Part shown: positions 48,511 through 58,419 of the stretch, piece by piece
Layout: the number at the start of each line of letters is the position of its first letter
How positions within the stretch are numbered: position 1 is the first letter of the stretch
Source: Methylotenera_A sp031417915
GTDB lineage: Bacteria > Pseudomonadota > Gammaproteobacteria > Burkholderiales > Methylophilaceae
Assembly (NCBI GenBank): GCA_031417915.1
Contig: JANOWN010000005.1
Coordinates: 1-64,000, forward strand
Direction: 5' to 3'
DNA length: 64,000 nt
Notes under the pieces: model-generated
What the model saw: only the letters and a program-made list of their open reading frames with translations
Database searches by the model: none
What the model was told of the DNA's origin: nothing
Program-made: the position numbers and the translations under genes

Positions 48511-49880
48511 TGACGCTCATTGCGTTTATTGTAACCATTGGAATTTTGGTGACCATACACGAATTTGGCCATTTTCAAGTGGCGCGCTGGTGCGGCGTAA
48601 AGGTGTTGAGATTTTCAGTCGGTTTTGGCAAGCCGTTGTGGTCAAAAACTTTCGGACCAGATAAGACAGAGTTTGTGCTGGCAGCGATTCCTTTGGGCGG
48701 CTACGTGAAAATGCTCGATGAAAACGAGCTTAAATCCGAAGAAAATCCAGTAGCGTATTCCGAATCTGAATTGCAACGTGCTTTCAATCGACAAAGTGTG
48801 TGGCAGCGCATCGCCATCGTTTTGGCGGGCCCAGTAGCGAATTTACTGTTGGCAATTGTGTTGTATTGGGGATTGTTTATGCTGGGCGTCACTGGCATGC
48901 GCCCGATTATCGGTATGGTGGAAGAGAACAGTTTAGCAGCGCTTGCGAGTTTAAAATCTGGTGAAGTGATTCAAAAAGTGGCTGGAAAGCCAGTAGCTAC
49001 TTGGCAAGAGGCGCGCTGGGCATTGTTAGAAGAATCATTGGAAAGCAAGTCAGTGGAGATTGAAGCTACTAATAACAACAACGAACTACTGCAGCACACA
49101 CTGAGTTTCGAAGGCATTGATAGTGATGCTGAAATTGACGTACTTAAAAAGATAGGTTTGGAGCCGTTTAAACCCAATATCCCGGCCGTAATTGGCGAAA
49201 TCCTGCCTGATAGTGCTGCTGAAAAAAATGGTTTTAAGCCAGATGACAAAATTTTGCGCATCGATGGCGTGGAAATGGAAGATTGGGAGCAGATGGTCAA
49301 TAACATTAAAGACAATCCAAGCAAACCCTTACAGTTTGAATTGATGCGCGCTCAAAAAATAGTACATATCACCGCTACGCCAGAGCCAGTTAAAGAGGGC
49401 GAAGAGACCATCGGTAGAATGGGTGCTGGCGTGAAACTTGAACAAGCTGAATTAAATAACTTTCTGATTAAATTAAACTATTCTCCAATTAATAGCCTAC
49501 AAAAAGCCGTAATTAAAACTTGGGATACTTCGATATTTAGCCTAAAAATACTGGGTAAAATGCTGACTGGAAAAGTGTCGCTCAAGGGCATTAGCGGCCC
49601 AGTAACGATTGCCACGTACGCAGGCGAAAGCGCAAATTTAGGCTTAAAAGTATTTTTAGGGTTTCTGGCTTTAGTCAGCATTAGCATCGGCGTGCTCAAC
49701 CTTTTACCAATTCCAGTATTAGATGGCGGTCATTTGATGTATTATATCGTTGAGATTTTCAAAGGTTCGCCAGTTTCAGAACGTACGATGCTGGCGGGTC
49801 AAAAATTAGGCTTTGGATTACTAGGTTTACTTATGACGATTGCATTATTTAACGATTTTAATAGATTAATTGCGGGTTAG
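48507..49880 (+). CDS. rseP: Site-2 protease RseP
   Basis: Intramembrane zinc metalloprotease that cleaves anti-sigma factors in envelope stress. 457 residues; ATG at 48507 or 48510. Zinc site HEFGH (18-22) and the third ligand in LLPIPVLDGGHLMYY (near 395-409). Two PDZ-like domains lie between (SLAALASLKSGEVIQKVAGK; DSAAEKNGFKPDDKILRIDG). Precedes bamA. Confidence 0.96.
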   Translation: MMTLIAFIVTIGILVTIHEFGHFQVARWCGVKVLRFSVGFGKPLWSKTFGPDKTEFVLAAIPLGGYVKMLDENELKSEENPVAYSESELQRAFNRQSVWQRIAIVLAGPVANLLLAIVLYWGLFMLGVTGMRPIIGMVEENSLAALASLKSGEVIQKVAGKPVATWQEARWALLEESLESKSVEIEATNNNNELLQHTLSFEGIDSDAEIDVLKKIGLEPFKPNIPAVIGEILPDSAAEKNGFKPDDKILRIDGVEMEDWEQMVNNIKDNPSKPLQFELMRAQKIVHITATPEPVKEGEETIGRMGAGVKLEQAELNNFLIKLNYSPINSLQKAVIKTWDTSIFSLKILGKMLTGKVSLKGISGPVTIATYAGESANLGLKVFLGFLALVSISIGVLNLLPIPVLDGGHLMYYIVEIFKGSPVSERTMLAGQKLGFGLLGLLMTIALFNDFNRLIAG

Positions 49881-49884
49881 TAGT

Positions 49885-52182
49885 TTGATTAAGACTCGTT
49901 ACATTTCGACCCTCATCATTGCTCTATTTAGCCATCATGCCATGGCGCTAGAGCCTTTTGTCATTAAAGATATTCGTATCGAAGGCCTGCAGCGCACTGA
50001 ACCTGGGACGATATTTACCTATCTGCCAGTGCAAGCGGGCGATGTGATGTCTGACGAAAAGGCCACCCAAGCGATTAAATCACTCTATAACACGGGCTTT
50101 TTTAAAGACGTGCGTATCGAAGCGGATGGCGAAGTGCTGGTGGTGACGGTGCAAGAGCGCTCAGCGATTGCAAAAATCGATTTCAGTGGCAATAAATCAT
50201 TCCCATCTGAAAAAATGACCGAAGGTTTAAAGCAAATCGGTATTTCAGAAGGTTTAATATTCGACAAGTCTCAACTGGATCGCGCCGAGCAAGAAATTAA
50301 ACGTCAGTATTTAGCCCAAGGCAAATATGGTGCGACGGTTAAAACCGTGGTTTCTCCGCTAGAGCGTAATCGCGTTGCAGTGCGCTTTGAGATTGAAGAG
50401 GGCGTAGTAGCTAAGATTCGCGATATTAATATTGTTGGCAACAATGCTTATACCACTGACGATTTACGTGCGGAGTTTTTGCTCACCACGCCCAATTGGA
50501 TGAGCTGGTGGAATAAAGATGACCAGTATTCCAAGCAAAAACTCACTGCCGATTTAGAAACGCTTAAATCGTTTTATATGAATCAAGGTTATTTAGAGTT
50601 TTCGATTGATTCTACGCAAGTATCTATTTCGCCGGATAAACAAGACATTTATATTACGGTGAATGTGACTGAAGGCGAAAAATATACCATTAGCGACGTG
50701 AAGCTAGCAGGCGAGCTGCAAGTGCCAGAAGCAGAGCTTACGCCGCTCATCGCAATTGCTAAAGGCGATGTTTTCAATCGCCAAAAAGTCACTGAAACCA
50801 GCAAAGCCATTGGTGATAGACTAGGTAACGAAGGCTATGCATTCTCTAACGTCAATGCGATTCCAGAAATTAATAAAGTGGATCACACCGCCGCATTTAC
50901 CTTCTTTGTAGACCCTGGCAAGCGCGTGTATGTGCGCCGCATTAACCTCACTGGCAATACCCGCACCCGTGACAATGTGTTGCGTCGAGAAATGCGTCAG
51001 CTGGAATCTGCTTGGTATGCGGGCGATAAAATTAATCGCTCCAAAGAACGTTTAGATAGGTTGCAATACTTCGACTCAGTTGATGTGGAAACGCCTGCAG
51101 TGGCAGGCACAACAGATCAGGTGGACGTGAATATCAATGTCACAGAAAAATCAACTGGTAGTATTCAGTTTGGTGCAGGCTTATCCAGCAACGAAGGTGT
51201 GGTGCTAGGTGTCACAGTCAACCAGCCAAACTTCTTGGGTACTGGTAACCGTGTTTCTGCACAGGTGAATACTGGCAAGGTAAATACAACTTATTCACTC
51301 TCTTTCACCGACCCTTACTTCACGCCAGATGGCGTTAGTCGCGGCTTTGATGTGTATAGGCGCGATGTGGATACTGGATCACTAAATATTGGCTCATACA
51401 ATAGTAAATCGTATGGGGCGGGTGTGCGTTTTGGTTTGCCCTTGAGCGAGCAGGCCTATTTCTCCGCAGGGTTAACGGGTGACTTTACCAAAATTGATTT
51501 GTCTAGTAGCAGCCCTAAACAATACTTAGATTTTTGTGGCAATGCTAAAGGCTGTAATAGTGATTCACTACAATTGGCCTTGGCTTGGACGCACGATTCA
51601 CGTGACAACACACTATTCCCCAACAAGGGCGTAATGCAACGTTTGAGTGCCGAAGTTTCCTTGCCAGTGTTAGATTTAGAGTACTATAAGCTAGAGTACA
51701 AGCACACTTGGTTTAAAGATGTGACAAAAACCTTTACCTTTATGCTCAATGGCGAACTTGGCTACGCCGATTCTTACGGTAAAAAAGAATACCCTTTCTT
51801 TAAAAACTTTTATGTGGGTGGCGTTAACTCAGTGCGTGGTTATGATAACGGTGCTATTGGCCCGCGTGACTTTGACCCAGGTACAAACAGTGACTTTGCC
51901 GTTGGCGGCACTACGCGTATTGTAGGTAACGCAGAAGTTTTTGCACCAGTACCCTTTATTAAAAATTCATCTCAATTCCGCTTGAGTGCGTTCGTAGATA
52001 CGGGTAGCGTATATGCAAACAACCAAAGTATTAACTTAGGTGACTTGAGATATTCAACTGGCGTTGGTGTGAGTTGGTTCTCGCCATTTGGACCGCTTAA
52101 ATTGGTATTTGCCAAGGCACTCAATAAAAAAGAGGGCGATCAAACACAAACTTTACAATTTCAGCTTGGGTCACAGTTTTAG
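49885..52182 (+). CDS. bamA: Outer-membrane assembly factor BamA
   Basis: Inserts beta-barrel proteins into the outer membrane. About 765 residues. TTG at 49885 is the likely start (signal peptide ending SHHAMA); TTG 49870 is an alternative within the rseP end. Five POTRA repeats (residues about 22-420, e.g. FVIKDIRIEGLQRTEPGTIF) and a C-terminal barrel with the VRGY loop-6 motif (GGVNSVRGYDNGAIGPRD) and terminal aromatic (LQFQLGSQF). Confidence 0.95.
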   Translation: MIKTRYISTLIIALFSHHAMALEPFVIKDIRIEGLQRTEPGTIFTYLPVQAGDVMSDEKATQAIKSLYNTGFFKDVRIEADGEVLVVTVQERSAIAKIDFSGNKSFPSEKMTEGLKQIGISEGLIFDKSQLDRAEQEIKRQYLAQGKYGATVKTVVSPLERNRVAVRFEIEEGVVAKIRDINIVGNNAYTTDDLRAEFLLTTPNWMSWWNKDDQYSKQKLTADLETLKSFYMNQGYLEFSIDSTQVSISPDKQDIYITVNVTEGEKYTISDVKLAGELQVPEAELTPLIAIAKGDVFNRQKVTETSKAIGDRLGNEGYAFSNVNAIPEINKVDHTAAFTFFVDPGKRVYVRRINLTGNTRTRDNVLRREMRQLESAWYAGDKINRSKERLDRLQYFDSVDVETPAVAGTTDQVDVNINVTEKSTGSIQFGAGLSSNEGVVLGVTVNQPNFLGTGNRVSAQVNTGKVNTTYSLSFTDPYFTPDGVSRGFDVYRRDVDTGSLNIGSYNSKSYGAGVRFGLPLSEQAYFSAGLTGDFTKIDLSSSSPKQYLDFCGNAKGCNSDSLQLALAWTHDSRDNTLFPNKGVMQRLSAEVSLPVLDLEYYKLEYKHTWFKDVTKTFTFMLNGELGYADSYGKKEYPFFKNFYVGGVNSVRGYDNGAIGPRDFDPGTNSDFAVGGTTRIVGNAEVFAPVPFIKNSSQFRLSAFVDTGSVYANNQSINLGDLRYSTGVGVSWFSPFGPLKLVFAKALNKKEGDQTQTLQFQLGSQF

Positions 52183-52253
52183 TTAATATATTTCTATTTG
52201 ATAGTAGAATGAAAGAAATTGAGTTTAAGACTCAAAACGTTAGGAGATTTGAA

Positions 52254-52769
52254 TTGAATCAGAAGTTAAAAACCTTTATTTTTGTTGGATTTTTGGCTTT
52301 GGCGGTAAGTCTAAGTACGAGCCTGAGCGCGGCTGAGCTAAAGGTTGGCTATGTGCAAGTAGATAAAATTTTGCAAGAAGCGCCGCAAACAGCAGAAAGT
52401 GGCAAAAAGCTTGAGCGTGAGTTTGGGCCAAAATCGCAAGAATTAGACAAGATGCAAAAGCAAATTCGAGATATTGAAGCTGCATTAGACAAAGAAGGCG
52501 TGACACTTTCTGAAACTGAGCGCCGCAATAAAGAGCGCGATGCATCAAACCTGAAAATTGAATTCCAACGCAAACAGCGCGAATTGCGTGAAGATATTAA
52601 TTTACGTAAAAATGAAGAACTGGCCAGCCTGCAAGACCGCATTAATAAAGCCGTGCAGACCGTTTCTGAAGCTGATGGTTATGATTTAGTGGTCTATGGT
52701 GGCGTGGCTTACGCCAGTAAAAAAATTGATATTACTGATAAAGTGTTAAAACTTTTAGGCAAGAAATAA
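52254..52769 (+). CDS. skp: Periplasmic chaperone Skp/OmpH
   Basis: Holds unfolded outer-membrane proteins on the way to BamA. About 171 residues. TTG at 52254 is chosen because AGGAG lies 7 bases upstream and it gives a clean signal peptide (IFVGFLALAVSLSTSLSAA). The mature part starts ELKVGYVQVDKILQEAPQTA and forms the long charged coiled-coil tentacles. The frame is open from 52209, but that would put 15 charged residues before the signal. Confidence 0.92.
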   Translation: MNQKLKTFIFVGFLALAVSLSTSLSAAELKVGYVQVDKILQEAPQTAESGKKLEREFGPKSQELDKMQKQIRDIEAALDKEGVTLSETERRNKERDASNLKIEFQRKQRELREDINLRKNEELASLQDRINKAVQTVSEADGYDLVVYGGVAYASKKIDITDKVLKLLGKK

Positions 52770-52797
52770 TAAAAATTAAGTCATATGGACGCTATTG

Positions 52798-53865
52798 ATG
52801 AGTTCCAATTGGTCACTTCAGCAAATCGTCGAAAAATTAGGCGGCTCATTTTCAGATAAACCAGAAACTCAAATTGTGAGAGTAGGCTCATTGGCGCTGG
52901 CGCAAGCTGGCGCCATTAGTTTTTTTAGCGATACTAAATACACGAATCAATTAAATAACACCTCTGCAAGCGCCGTCGTTATTGGGCTGCAGCATGCCTC
53001 ACTTACAAATTTACCAAAAATAATCACAGATAATCCTTATGCGTATTTTGCCAAGGTTTCTCAGTTGTTGAACCCGACCTATGTTGCTGCCAAAGGTGTT
53101 CATGACAGCGCAATTGTAGATACTAGTGCTAGCATAGCCACAAGTTGCAGCATTGCAGCCAATGTGGTGATTGAGGCTAATGTAAATATTGGTAACAACG
53201 TGACTATCGGCGCGGGCTGTGTGATTGAGCGCAATTCAAGCATCGGCGATAACACGGTTTTAGAAGCCAATGTGACGATTAAACATGGCACACAAATTGG
53301 CAAAAACTGCCATTTATTTTCAGGTTGCGTGATAGGCAACGATGGTTTTGGTTATGCCGAAGAAAATGCATCAAATAATACAAAACGTTGGGTGAAAATT
53401 CCGCAAGTTGGTCGCGTGATTATTCACGATAACGTCGATATTGGCGCCAATACTACGATTGATCGCGGTGCGATTGACGACACGGTGATTGAAGAGGGCG
53501 TCAAGCTCGACAATCTCATTCAAATCGCGCACAATTGCCGCATTGGCGCACATACGGTGATTGCGGGCTGCACCGGTATTGCGGGCAGTGCGGTTATCGG
53601 TAAGCACTGTAAAATTGGTGGTGGTGCCATGATTCTCGGTCATTTAAGCATTGCTGATAAGGTGACAATCTCGCCTGGTAGCATGATTATGCGCTCAATC
53701 AATAAGGCGGGCACTTACACCGCGCTAATGCCATCGCAGGCGCATGAGGATTGGCTTAAAACTGCTGCAAATATTCGTCACTTAAGCCCCCATTTAGATC
53801 AATTAACAGATAAAATAAAGGTCTTAGAAACTACGCTTGCTCAACTAACCAAAAATAACAAATAA
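52798..53865 (+). CDS. lpxD: UDP-3-O-acylglucosamine N-acyltransferase
   Basis: Third acylation step of lipid A synthesis. About 355 residues; ATG 52798 is preferred to the TTG before it. N-terminal uridine-binding domain with AISFFSDTKYTNQL (near 39-52), a left-handed beta-helix of hexapeptide repeats (e.g. IGNNVTIGAGCVIERNSSIG), the catalytic-His region near HLFSGCVIGNDGFGYAEEN and a C-terminal helix. Confidence 0.97.
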   Translation: MSSNWSLQQIVEKLGGSFSDKPETQIVRVGSLALAQAGAISFFSDTKYTNQLNNTSASAVVIGLQHASLTNLPKIITDNPYAYFAKVSQLLNPTYVAAKGVHDSAIVDTSASIATSCSIAANVVIEANVNIGNNVTIGAGCVIERNSSIGDNTVLEANVTIKHGTQIGKNCHLFSGCVIGNDGFGYAEENASNNTKRWVKIPQVGRVIIHDNVDIGANTTIDRGAIDDTVIEEGVKLDNLIQIAHNCRIGAHTVIAGCTGIAGSAVIGKHCKIGGGAMILGHLSIADKVTISPGSMIMRSINKAGTYTALMPSQAHEDWLKTAANIRHLSPHLDQLTDKIKVLETTLAQLTKNNK

Positions 53866-53878
53866 TCGAGAATCCAAC

Positions 53879-54346
53879 ATGACCGATACCGTCTCAAGCA
53901 GCATGGATATTCACGAAATCCTTGACCATTTACCACATCGCTACCCATTTGTGCTGATAGACCGTGTGGTTTCGATGGAAATTGGCAAAGAAATCACAGC
54001 ACTTAAAAACGTCAGTATTAACGAACCGTTTTTCCCTGGACACTTTCCATATCATCCTGTGATGCCAGGCGTATTGATTGTAGAAGCCATGGCGCAAGCT
54101 GCTGCCATATTGTCCTTTAAGACGATGGGTGTAAAACCGAGTGATGATTCTGTGTATTATTTTGCTGGTATTGATAACGCGCGCTTTAAAAAGCCCGTTT
54201 CTCCAGGCGATCAGATTATTTTGAACGTAAAAATTGACCGTATTTTAAAAGGCATTTGGAAGTACTCAGGTGTTGCAACGGTTGACGGTGCTGTGGTGGC
54301 CGAAGCGAGCATGATGTGTATTTTAAAAAATATTGATAAAAGGTAA
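53879..54346 (+). CDS. fabZ: 3-hydroxyacyl-ACP dehydratase
   Basis: Hot-dog-fold dehydratase of fatty-acid elongation. 155 residues. LPHRYPFVLIDRV, and the catalytic FFPGHFPYHPVMPGVLIVEA (near 56-75) with His and, 14 residues on, Glu. Between lpxD and lpxA, as in most Gram-negative bacteria, linking fatty-acid and lipid A flux. Confidence 0.97.
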   Translation: MTDTVSSSMDIHEILDHLPHRYPFVLIDRVVSMEIGKEITALKNVSINEPFFPGHFPYHPVMPGVLIVEAMAQAAAILSFKTMGVKPSDDSVYYFAGIDNARFKKPVSPGDQIILNVKIDRILKGIWKYSGVATVDGAVVAEASMMCILKNIDKR

Positions 54347-54396
54347 TATAAATCAATTAATTAAGATTTAAAACTAAAGTAATATATTAATATAAA

Positions 54397-55176
54397 ATGT
54401 CTGTAAAAATACACCCAACTGCAATTATTGACCCCAAAGCTGAGCTTGATTCTAGCGTGGAGGTGGGCGCTTATTCCATTATTGGCGCAGGTGTCAAAGT
54501 TGGCGCCGATACTCGCATCGGCAGCCATGTCGTGCTAAAAGGCCCTACAACAATCGGCAAAAACAATCAGGTTTTTCAGTTTTCTTCGCTTGGTGAGCAG
54601 CCGCAAGACAAAAAATATAAAAATGAGCCAACCACGCTGGAAATTGGCGATAACAATACCATCCGCGAGTTTTGTACGTTTAATCGCGGCACAGTTCAAG
54701 ATAAAGGCGCCACACGTATTGGCAACGATAACTGGATTATGGCTTATGTGCATATTGCGCATGATTGCCAAATTGGCAATCACACCATTATGGCTAACAA
54801 CAGCTCGCTTGCAGGCCACGTCGATATTCACGATTATGCGATTCTGGGCGGTTTTACGCTCATTCATCAGTTCTGCAAAGTCGGCGCGCATGTGATTACT
54901 GCAGTGAATACGGTAGTTTTTAAAGATATTCCACCTTATGTAACCGCCGCGGGTTACGATGCTAAGCCGCATGGCATCAACGCTGAAGGCCTTAAACGGC
55001 GAGGCTTCAGTGCAGATAGCATCACGCAAATAAAACGTGCCTACAAAGCCCTTTATCGCAATGGCCTAACGCTGGAAGAAGCTAAAATCGAATTAGCGAA
55101 CATGCAAAAAAGCTGTAATGAAATTGCATTACTCACAGATTTTTTAAACGTTTCAACACGCGGCATCGTCCGTTAA
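54397..55176 (+). CDS. lpxA: UDP-N-acetylglucosamine acyltransferase
   Basis: First step of lipid A synthesis. 259 residues of hexapeptide beta-helix (IHPTAIIDPKAELDSSVEVG), catalytic His region MAYVHIAHDCQIGNHTIMAN (near 118-137), and the C-terminal helical domain with GLKRRGFSADSITQIKRAYK. Confidence 0.97.
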   Translation: MSVKIHPTAIIDPKAELDSSVEVGAYSIIGAGVKVGADTRIGSHVVLKGPTTIGKNNQVFQFSSLGEQPQDKKYKNEPTTLEIGDNNTIREFCTFNRGTVQDKGATRIGNDNWIMAYVHIAHDCQIGNHTIMANNSSLAGHVDIHDYAILGGFTLIHQFCKVGAHVITAVNTVVFKDIPPYVTAAGYDAKPHGINAEGLKRRGFSADSITQIKRAYKALYRNGLTLEEAKIELANMQKSCNEIALLTDFLNVSTRGIVR

Positions 55177-55185
55177 ATATAAGTT

Positions 55186-56319
55186 ATGCCAAAAATAGCA
55201 ATAGTGGCTGGGGAAGCCTCGGGGGACTTGCTGGGGTGTCATTTGATGCGCGCGCTTAAGGCGCAACGTAGCGATTTAACTTTTATCGGCATCGCTGGCC
55301 CAAAAATGATGGCGGAGGGCGCTAAATCGCTGTTTCCAATCGAAAAACTCTCCGTGCGTGGCTATGTAGAAGTCATTAAGCATCTATACGGTTTACTTAA
55401 ATTACGTCGTAGTTTGCTCAAACAATTACTCGCAGAAAAACCCGATATTTTCATCGGCGTAGATGCGCCTGATTTCAATTTTTGGCTAGAACGCAAGCTC
55501 AAAAAACACGGCATTCCTACTATTCATTACGTTAGTCCTTCCATTTGGGCGTGGCGCGGCGGGCGCGTGGGTAAAATCAAGCGTGCGGTTTCACACGTGC
55601 TGGCTTTGTTTCCATTCGAACCAGCTTTATATGAGAAAGCAGGTGTGCCAGTAACTTACGTCGGACATCCGTTGGCCGACGAAATACCGCTGAGACCTAA
55701 TAAAACCGCGGCGCGTGAGACACTTAAAATCGAGAAAAATAAACAGGTAATAGCCATGTTGCCGGGCAGTCGCCAGTCAGAAGTGCGTCAACATGCCGAA
55801 TTATTTGTCAACGCTGCGAAAATAATTAGCCAAGAAAATACTAATACGCAGTTTTTAGTGCCGCTGATTACGCGCGAAACGCGTGCGATTTTTGAGCAAG
55901 CGCTTTACAAAGATATGACGCAAGAGATTGATTTGAGTATTTTGTTTGGCCATGCGCACGATGCCATGGAAGCCGCAGATGTGGTACTGGTCGCCTCGGG
56001 CACTGCCACGCTAGAAGCCGCTCTGTTAAAGCGCCCCATGGTAATTACCTATCGTATGCCGACCTTAAGTTGGTGGATATTAAAACGCATGAATTACCTG
56101 CCTTATGTTGGTTTGCCGAATATTTTGGCAAGCAAATTTGTAGTGCCAGAACTGTTGCAAAAAGACGCCACGCCACAAAAATTAGCAGACGCGGTTTCAT
56201 TATTATTGGTGGATAGAAATCACGTGCAAGAAATTAAACAAGAATTTACGGCCATTCACCAGTCGCTTAAACAAAATAGCGCCAAAAAAGCTGCTTCGGT
56301 AATTTTGAGTTATCTCTAA
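55186..56319 (+). CDS. lpxB: Lipid-A-disaccharide synthase
   Basis: GT19 glycosyltransferase forming the tetraacyldisaccharide. 377 residues. IAIVAGEASGDLLGCHLMRA (4-23), GVDAPDFNFWLERKLKKHG, and GHPLADEIP (near 160). 9 bases after lpxA. Confidence 0.97.
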   Translation: MPKIAIVAGEASGDLLGCHLMRALKAQRSDLTFIGIAGPKMMAEGAKSLFPIEKLSVRGYVEVIKHLYGLLKLRRSLLKQLLAEKPDIFIGVDAPDFNFWLERKLKKHGIPTIHYVSPSIWAWRGGRVGKIKRAVSHVLALFPFEPALYEKAGVPVTYVGHPLADEIPLRPNKTAARETLKIEKNKQVIAMLPGSRQSEVRQHAELFVNAAKIISQENTNTQFLVPLITRETRAIFEQALYKDMTQEIDLSILFGHAHDAMEAADVVLVASGTATLEAALLKRPMVITYRMPTLSWWILKRMNYLPYVGLPNILASKFVVPELLQKDATPQKLADAVSLLLVDRNHVQEIKQEFTAIHQSLKQNSAKKAASVILSYL

Positions 56320-56320
56320 C

Positions 56321-56893
56321 ATGCTTATATGTGGTGTGGATGAGGCTGGACGGGGTCCTCTAGCTGGCAGTGTTTACGCGGCTGCGGTAATATTGGATGT
56401 AAATAATCCGATTGAAGGCTTAGCGGATTCTAAAAAACTCTCTGAGAAAAAGCGCGATTTTTTAAGTGGTGAAATTAAAGCCAAAGCGCTGGCTTGGGGC
56501 ATTGCTAGCTGCACCTGCCAAGAAATCGACGAAATCAATATTCTGCAAGCCAGTTTACTCGCTATGAAGCGCGCGATAGAAGCCATGCAGGCGCAATTCA
56601 ACGTGATTCCAAATTTAGTGCAAGTGGATGGCAACAAGTGCCCAAAAATCAGCTTGCCGTGCGAGGCAATAGTGAAGGGGGATAGTAAAGTGCAAGCCAT
56701 TTCCGCCGCGTCTATTTTGGCAAAGGTCGCACGCGATGCTGAATTGTACGAATTGGATAAACAATACCCACAATATGGCTTTGCGCAACATAAGGGCTAC
56801 CCAGCACCTAAACATCTATTAGCTTTGCAGGCACATGGTATTTGCCCACAACATCGCTTGAGCTATGCGCCTGTAAAGGCTTTGTTAATATAA
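56321..56893 (+). CDS. rnhB: Ribonuclease HII
   Basis: Removes ribonucleotides from DNA and RNA of RNA-DNA hybrids. 190 residues. Catalytic GVDEAGRGPLAG (5-16; Asp, Glu) and VDGNKCPK (near 104), then KGDSKVQAISAASILAKVAR. It ends the lipid A cluster, 1 base after lpxB. Confidence 0.96.
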   Translation: MLICGVDEAGRGPLAGSVYAAAVILDVNNPIEGLADSKKLSEKKRDFLSGEIKAKALAWGIASCTCQEIDEINILQASLLAMKRAIEAMQAQFNVIPNLVQVDGNKCPKISLPCEAIVKGDSKVQAISAASILAKVARDAELYELDKQYPQYGFAQHKGYPAPKHLLALQAHGICPQHRLSYAPVKALLI

Positions 56894-56949
56894 TTTGTAA
56901 GGTGAGCAGCTTGTAGCGAACTCATTATAAAAAATCCCTTTGATACATA

Positions 56950-57594
56950 CTATGCACTGGGTTCCTTCAGTAGGACAATCAGTTTTGCCGCCATTTGCGT
57001 GAACTTCAAAAGACCCATATCATCGAAGGTTGGCTCCGCATTCGCAACTAGCCCAAGCGTTAACAATCCTAATACTGATTGTCCGTCAGGCGTAGCTGGT
57101 TTAACAGGCAAAGTGGGCAGATTGCTATCTCCAGGTTCGAGTTCGCTCAACCAGATTCTTTGGTAAGTGAAGTTAGTTAAGAGGAACTGCGCCTCTTCAT
57201 TAGATATATCTCGGATGATTCGACTCAGAAAAACAGCTTCTTGGTCAGGAAGCGCAGAAGCCGATAGGCTGTTTTGTACCACGTCTCTCAGAAGTTTCAT
57301 CTTGTTCTCGTTTGTCGTATGTAGCATAGCGAGAACAGCTTCATTAATGAACTTGTATTGTTGGTCGGTGAGATTTGCAAGCCTAGCTTCATGTCTTGCC
57401 AACATGCTATTCATCTCTCCTAAAGCTGCCTCAACTCGCTTCTTTTGTCGTTCTGCAGCAAGCGACTTTCCGAGAATAGGAAGAAGCGCGGCAAGTGGAG
57501 TGCCCGCTACAACCGAAATAGCAGTAAGAGCCGCTTCAGCTGGGAGGCTGCCAGCTAGTTTTTCTAGGGCGGTTGCAGACTCAAGTGATGACAC
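56950..57594 (-). CDS. Protein of unknown function
   Basis: 214 residues. A hydrophobic stretch near 18-45 (AAEALTAISVVAGTPLAALL region), a basic coiled segment (SLAAERQKKRVEAALGEMNS), a helical middle (LLRDVVQNSLSASALPDQEA, FLSRIIRDISNEEAQFLLTN) and a helical end (LKFTQMAAKLIVLLKEP). The helical 'isoform of about 200 aa with I-S-N-E-E-A' layout faintly recalls Abi-alpha/DUF4393-type defence proteins, but I cannot support that name. It sits alone between conserved genes, so it is probably an accessory insertion. Confidence 0.55.
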   Translation of the reverse strand: MSSLESATALEKLAGSLPAEAALTAISVVAGTPLAALLPILGKSLAAERQKKRVEAALGEMNSMLARHEARLANLTDQQYKFINEAVLAMLHTTNENKMKLLRDVVQNSLSASALPDQEAVFLSRIIRDISNEEAQFLLTNFTYQRIWLSELEPGDSNLPTLPVKPATPDGQSVLGLLTLGLVANAEPTFDDMGLLKFTQMAAKLIVLLKEPSA

Positions 57595-57654
57595 TAGATT
57601 TATGATGCCTAATAGTTAATAAACAATTAATAATTGTAAATCAAAATATCTTAA

Positions 57655-58377
57655 TTAGGCCAACAACAAAAACACTGTCGGTTTTTTATTCAAATCAGGC
57701 AGCGCACTTTGTTTCCATTCACCGATGCGTTTTGTCACGATGAATTCATCTTGCAAACTGACGTGGCAGGCAATACACAAGCGTGTATTGGCATTGCAGG
57801 TATTTAGCAATGCATCTAGCATTTGCTGGTTGCGGTAGGGTGTTTCGATAAATATTTGCGTCTCGCGTATGGTTTGTGAGCGTTTTTCGATTTCTTTAAG
57901 CTTTGCAACACGCGCAGCTTTATCGACTGGTAAGTAGCCTAGAAACGCGAAACTCTGTCCGTTAAGGCCAGAAGCCATCAGCGCTAATAAGATCGCGCTA
58001 GGGCCTGTTAATGGCACTATACGGATACCTTTTTGATGTGCCAGCGCGACCAATTTCGCACCCGGGTCAGCCACTGCAGGGCAACCTGCCTCACTCATTA
58101 AGCCAACATCGTGCCCTGCCAGCAGCGGTTTGAGTAAATTTGGTAAGGTTTTGTCGTCGGTATGTTCATTCAGCAATTCAAGCTGAAGCTCGCGAATGGG
58201 CTTGGTGGTTTTAATCGCGCTTAAAAATTGGCGGGCTGATTTTTCATTTTCCACCACAAAATGTTCTAAATTTTGTGCGATTGCAACGACATCAGGCGGC
58301 AAACTTTTAGGCAAAAGCGTGGCAATATTGTCATCGCCCAATGTCACAGGTATTAAATAGAGTGTGCCGAATTTCAC
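57655..58377 (-). CDS. SAM-dependent methyltransferase of the tetrapyrrole-methylase/RsmI type
   Basis: 240 residues. GTLYLIPVTLGD at the start, GHDVGLMSEAGCPAVADPGA (near 88-107), VPLTGPSAILLALMASGLNG (near 116-135), QIFIETPYRN. These are the motifs of the RsmI/YabC fold, but the sequence lacks the RsmI-specific N-terminal consistent with the shorter homologue group commonly found beside maf in betaproteobacteria. Target unknown. 60 bases beyond the unknown gene's start. Confidence 0.8.
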   Translation of the reverse strand: MKFGTLYLIPVTLGDDNIATLLPKSLPPDVVAIAQNLEHFVVENEKSARQFLSAIKTTKPIRELQLELLNEHTDDKTLPNLLKPLLAGHDVGLMSEAGCPAVADPGAKLVALAHQKGIRIVPLTGPSAILLALMASGLNGQSFAFLGYLPVDKAARVAKLKEIEKRSQTIRETQIFIETPYRNQQMLDALLNTCNANTRLCIACHVSLQDEFIVTKRIGEWKQSALPDLNKKPTVFLLLA

Positions 58378-58419
58378 AATACTAGGTTCATAATAATTGA
58401 TTCATTTTTTATAAAACAC

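Noticed and set aside
53879..53915. GCATGGATATT core of the dispersed repeat near the fabZ start
   Set aside because: Only 11 bases match, and the codons encode the usual FabZ N-terminus (SMDIHEIL), so it is coincidence.
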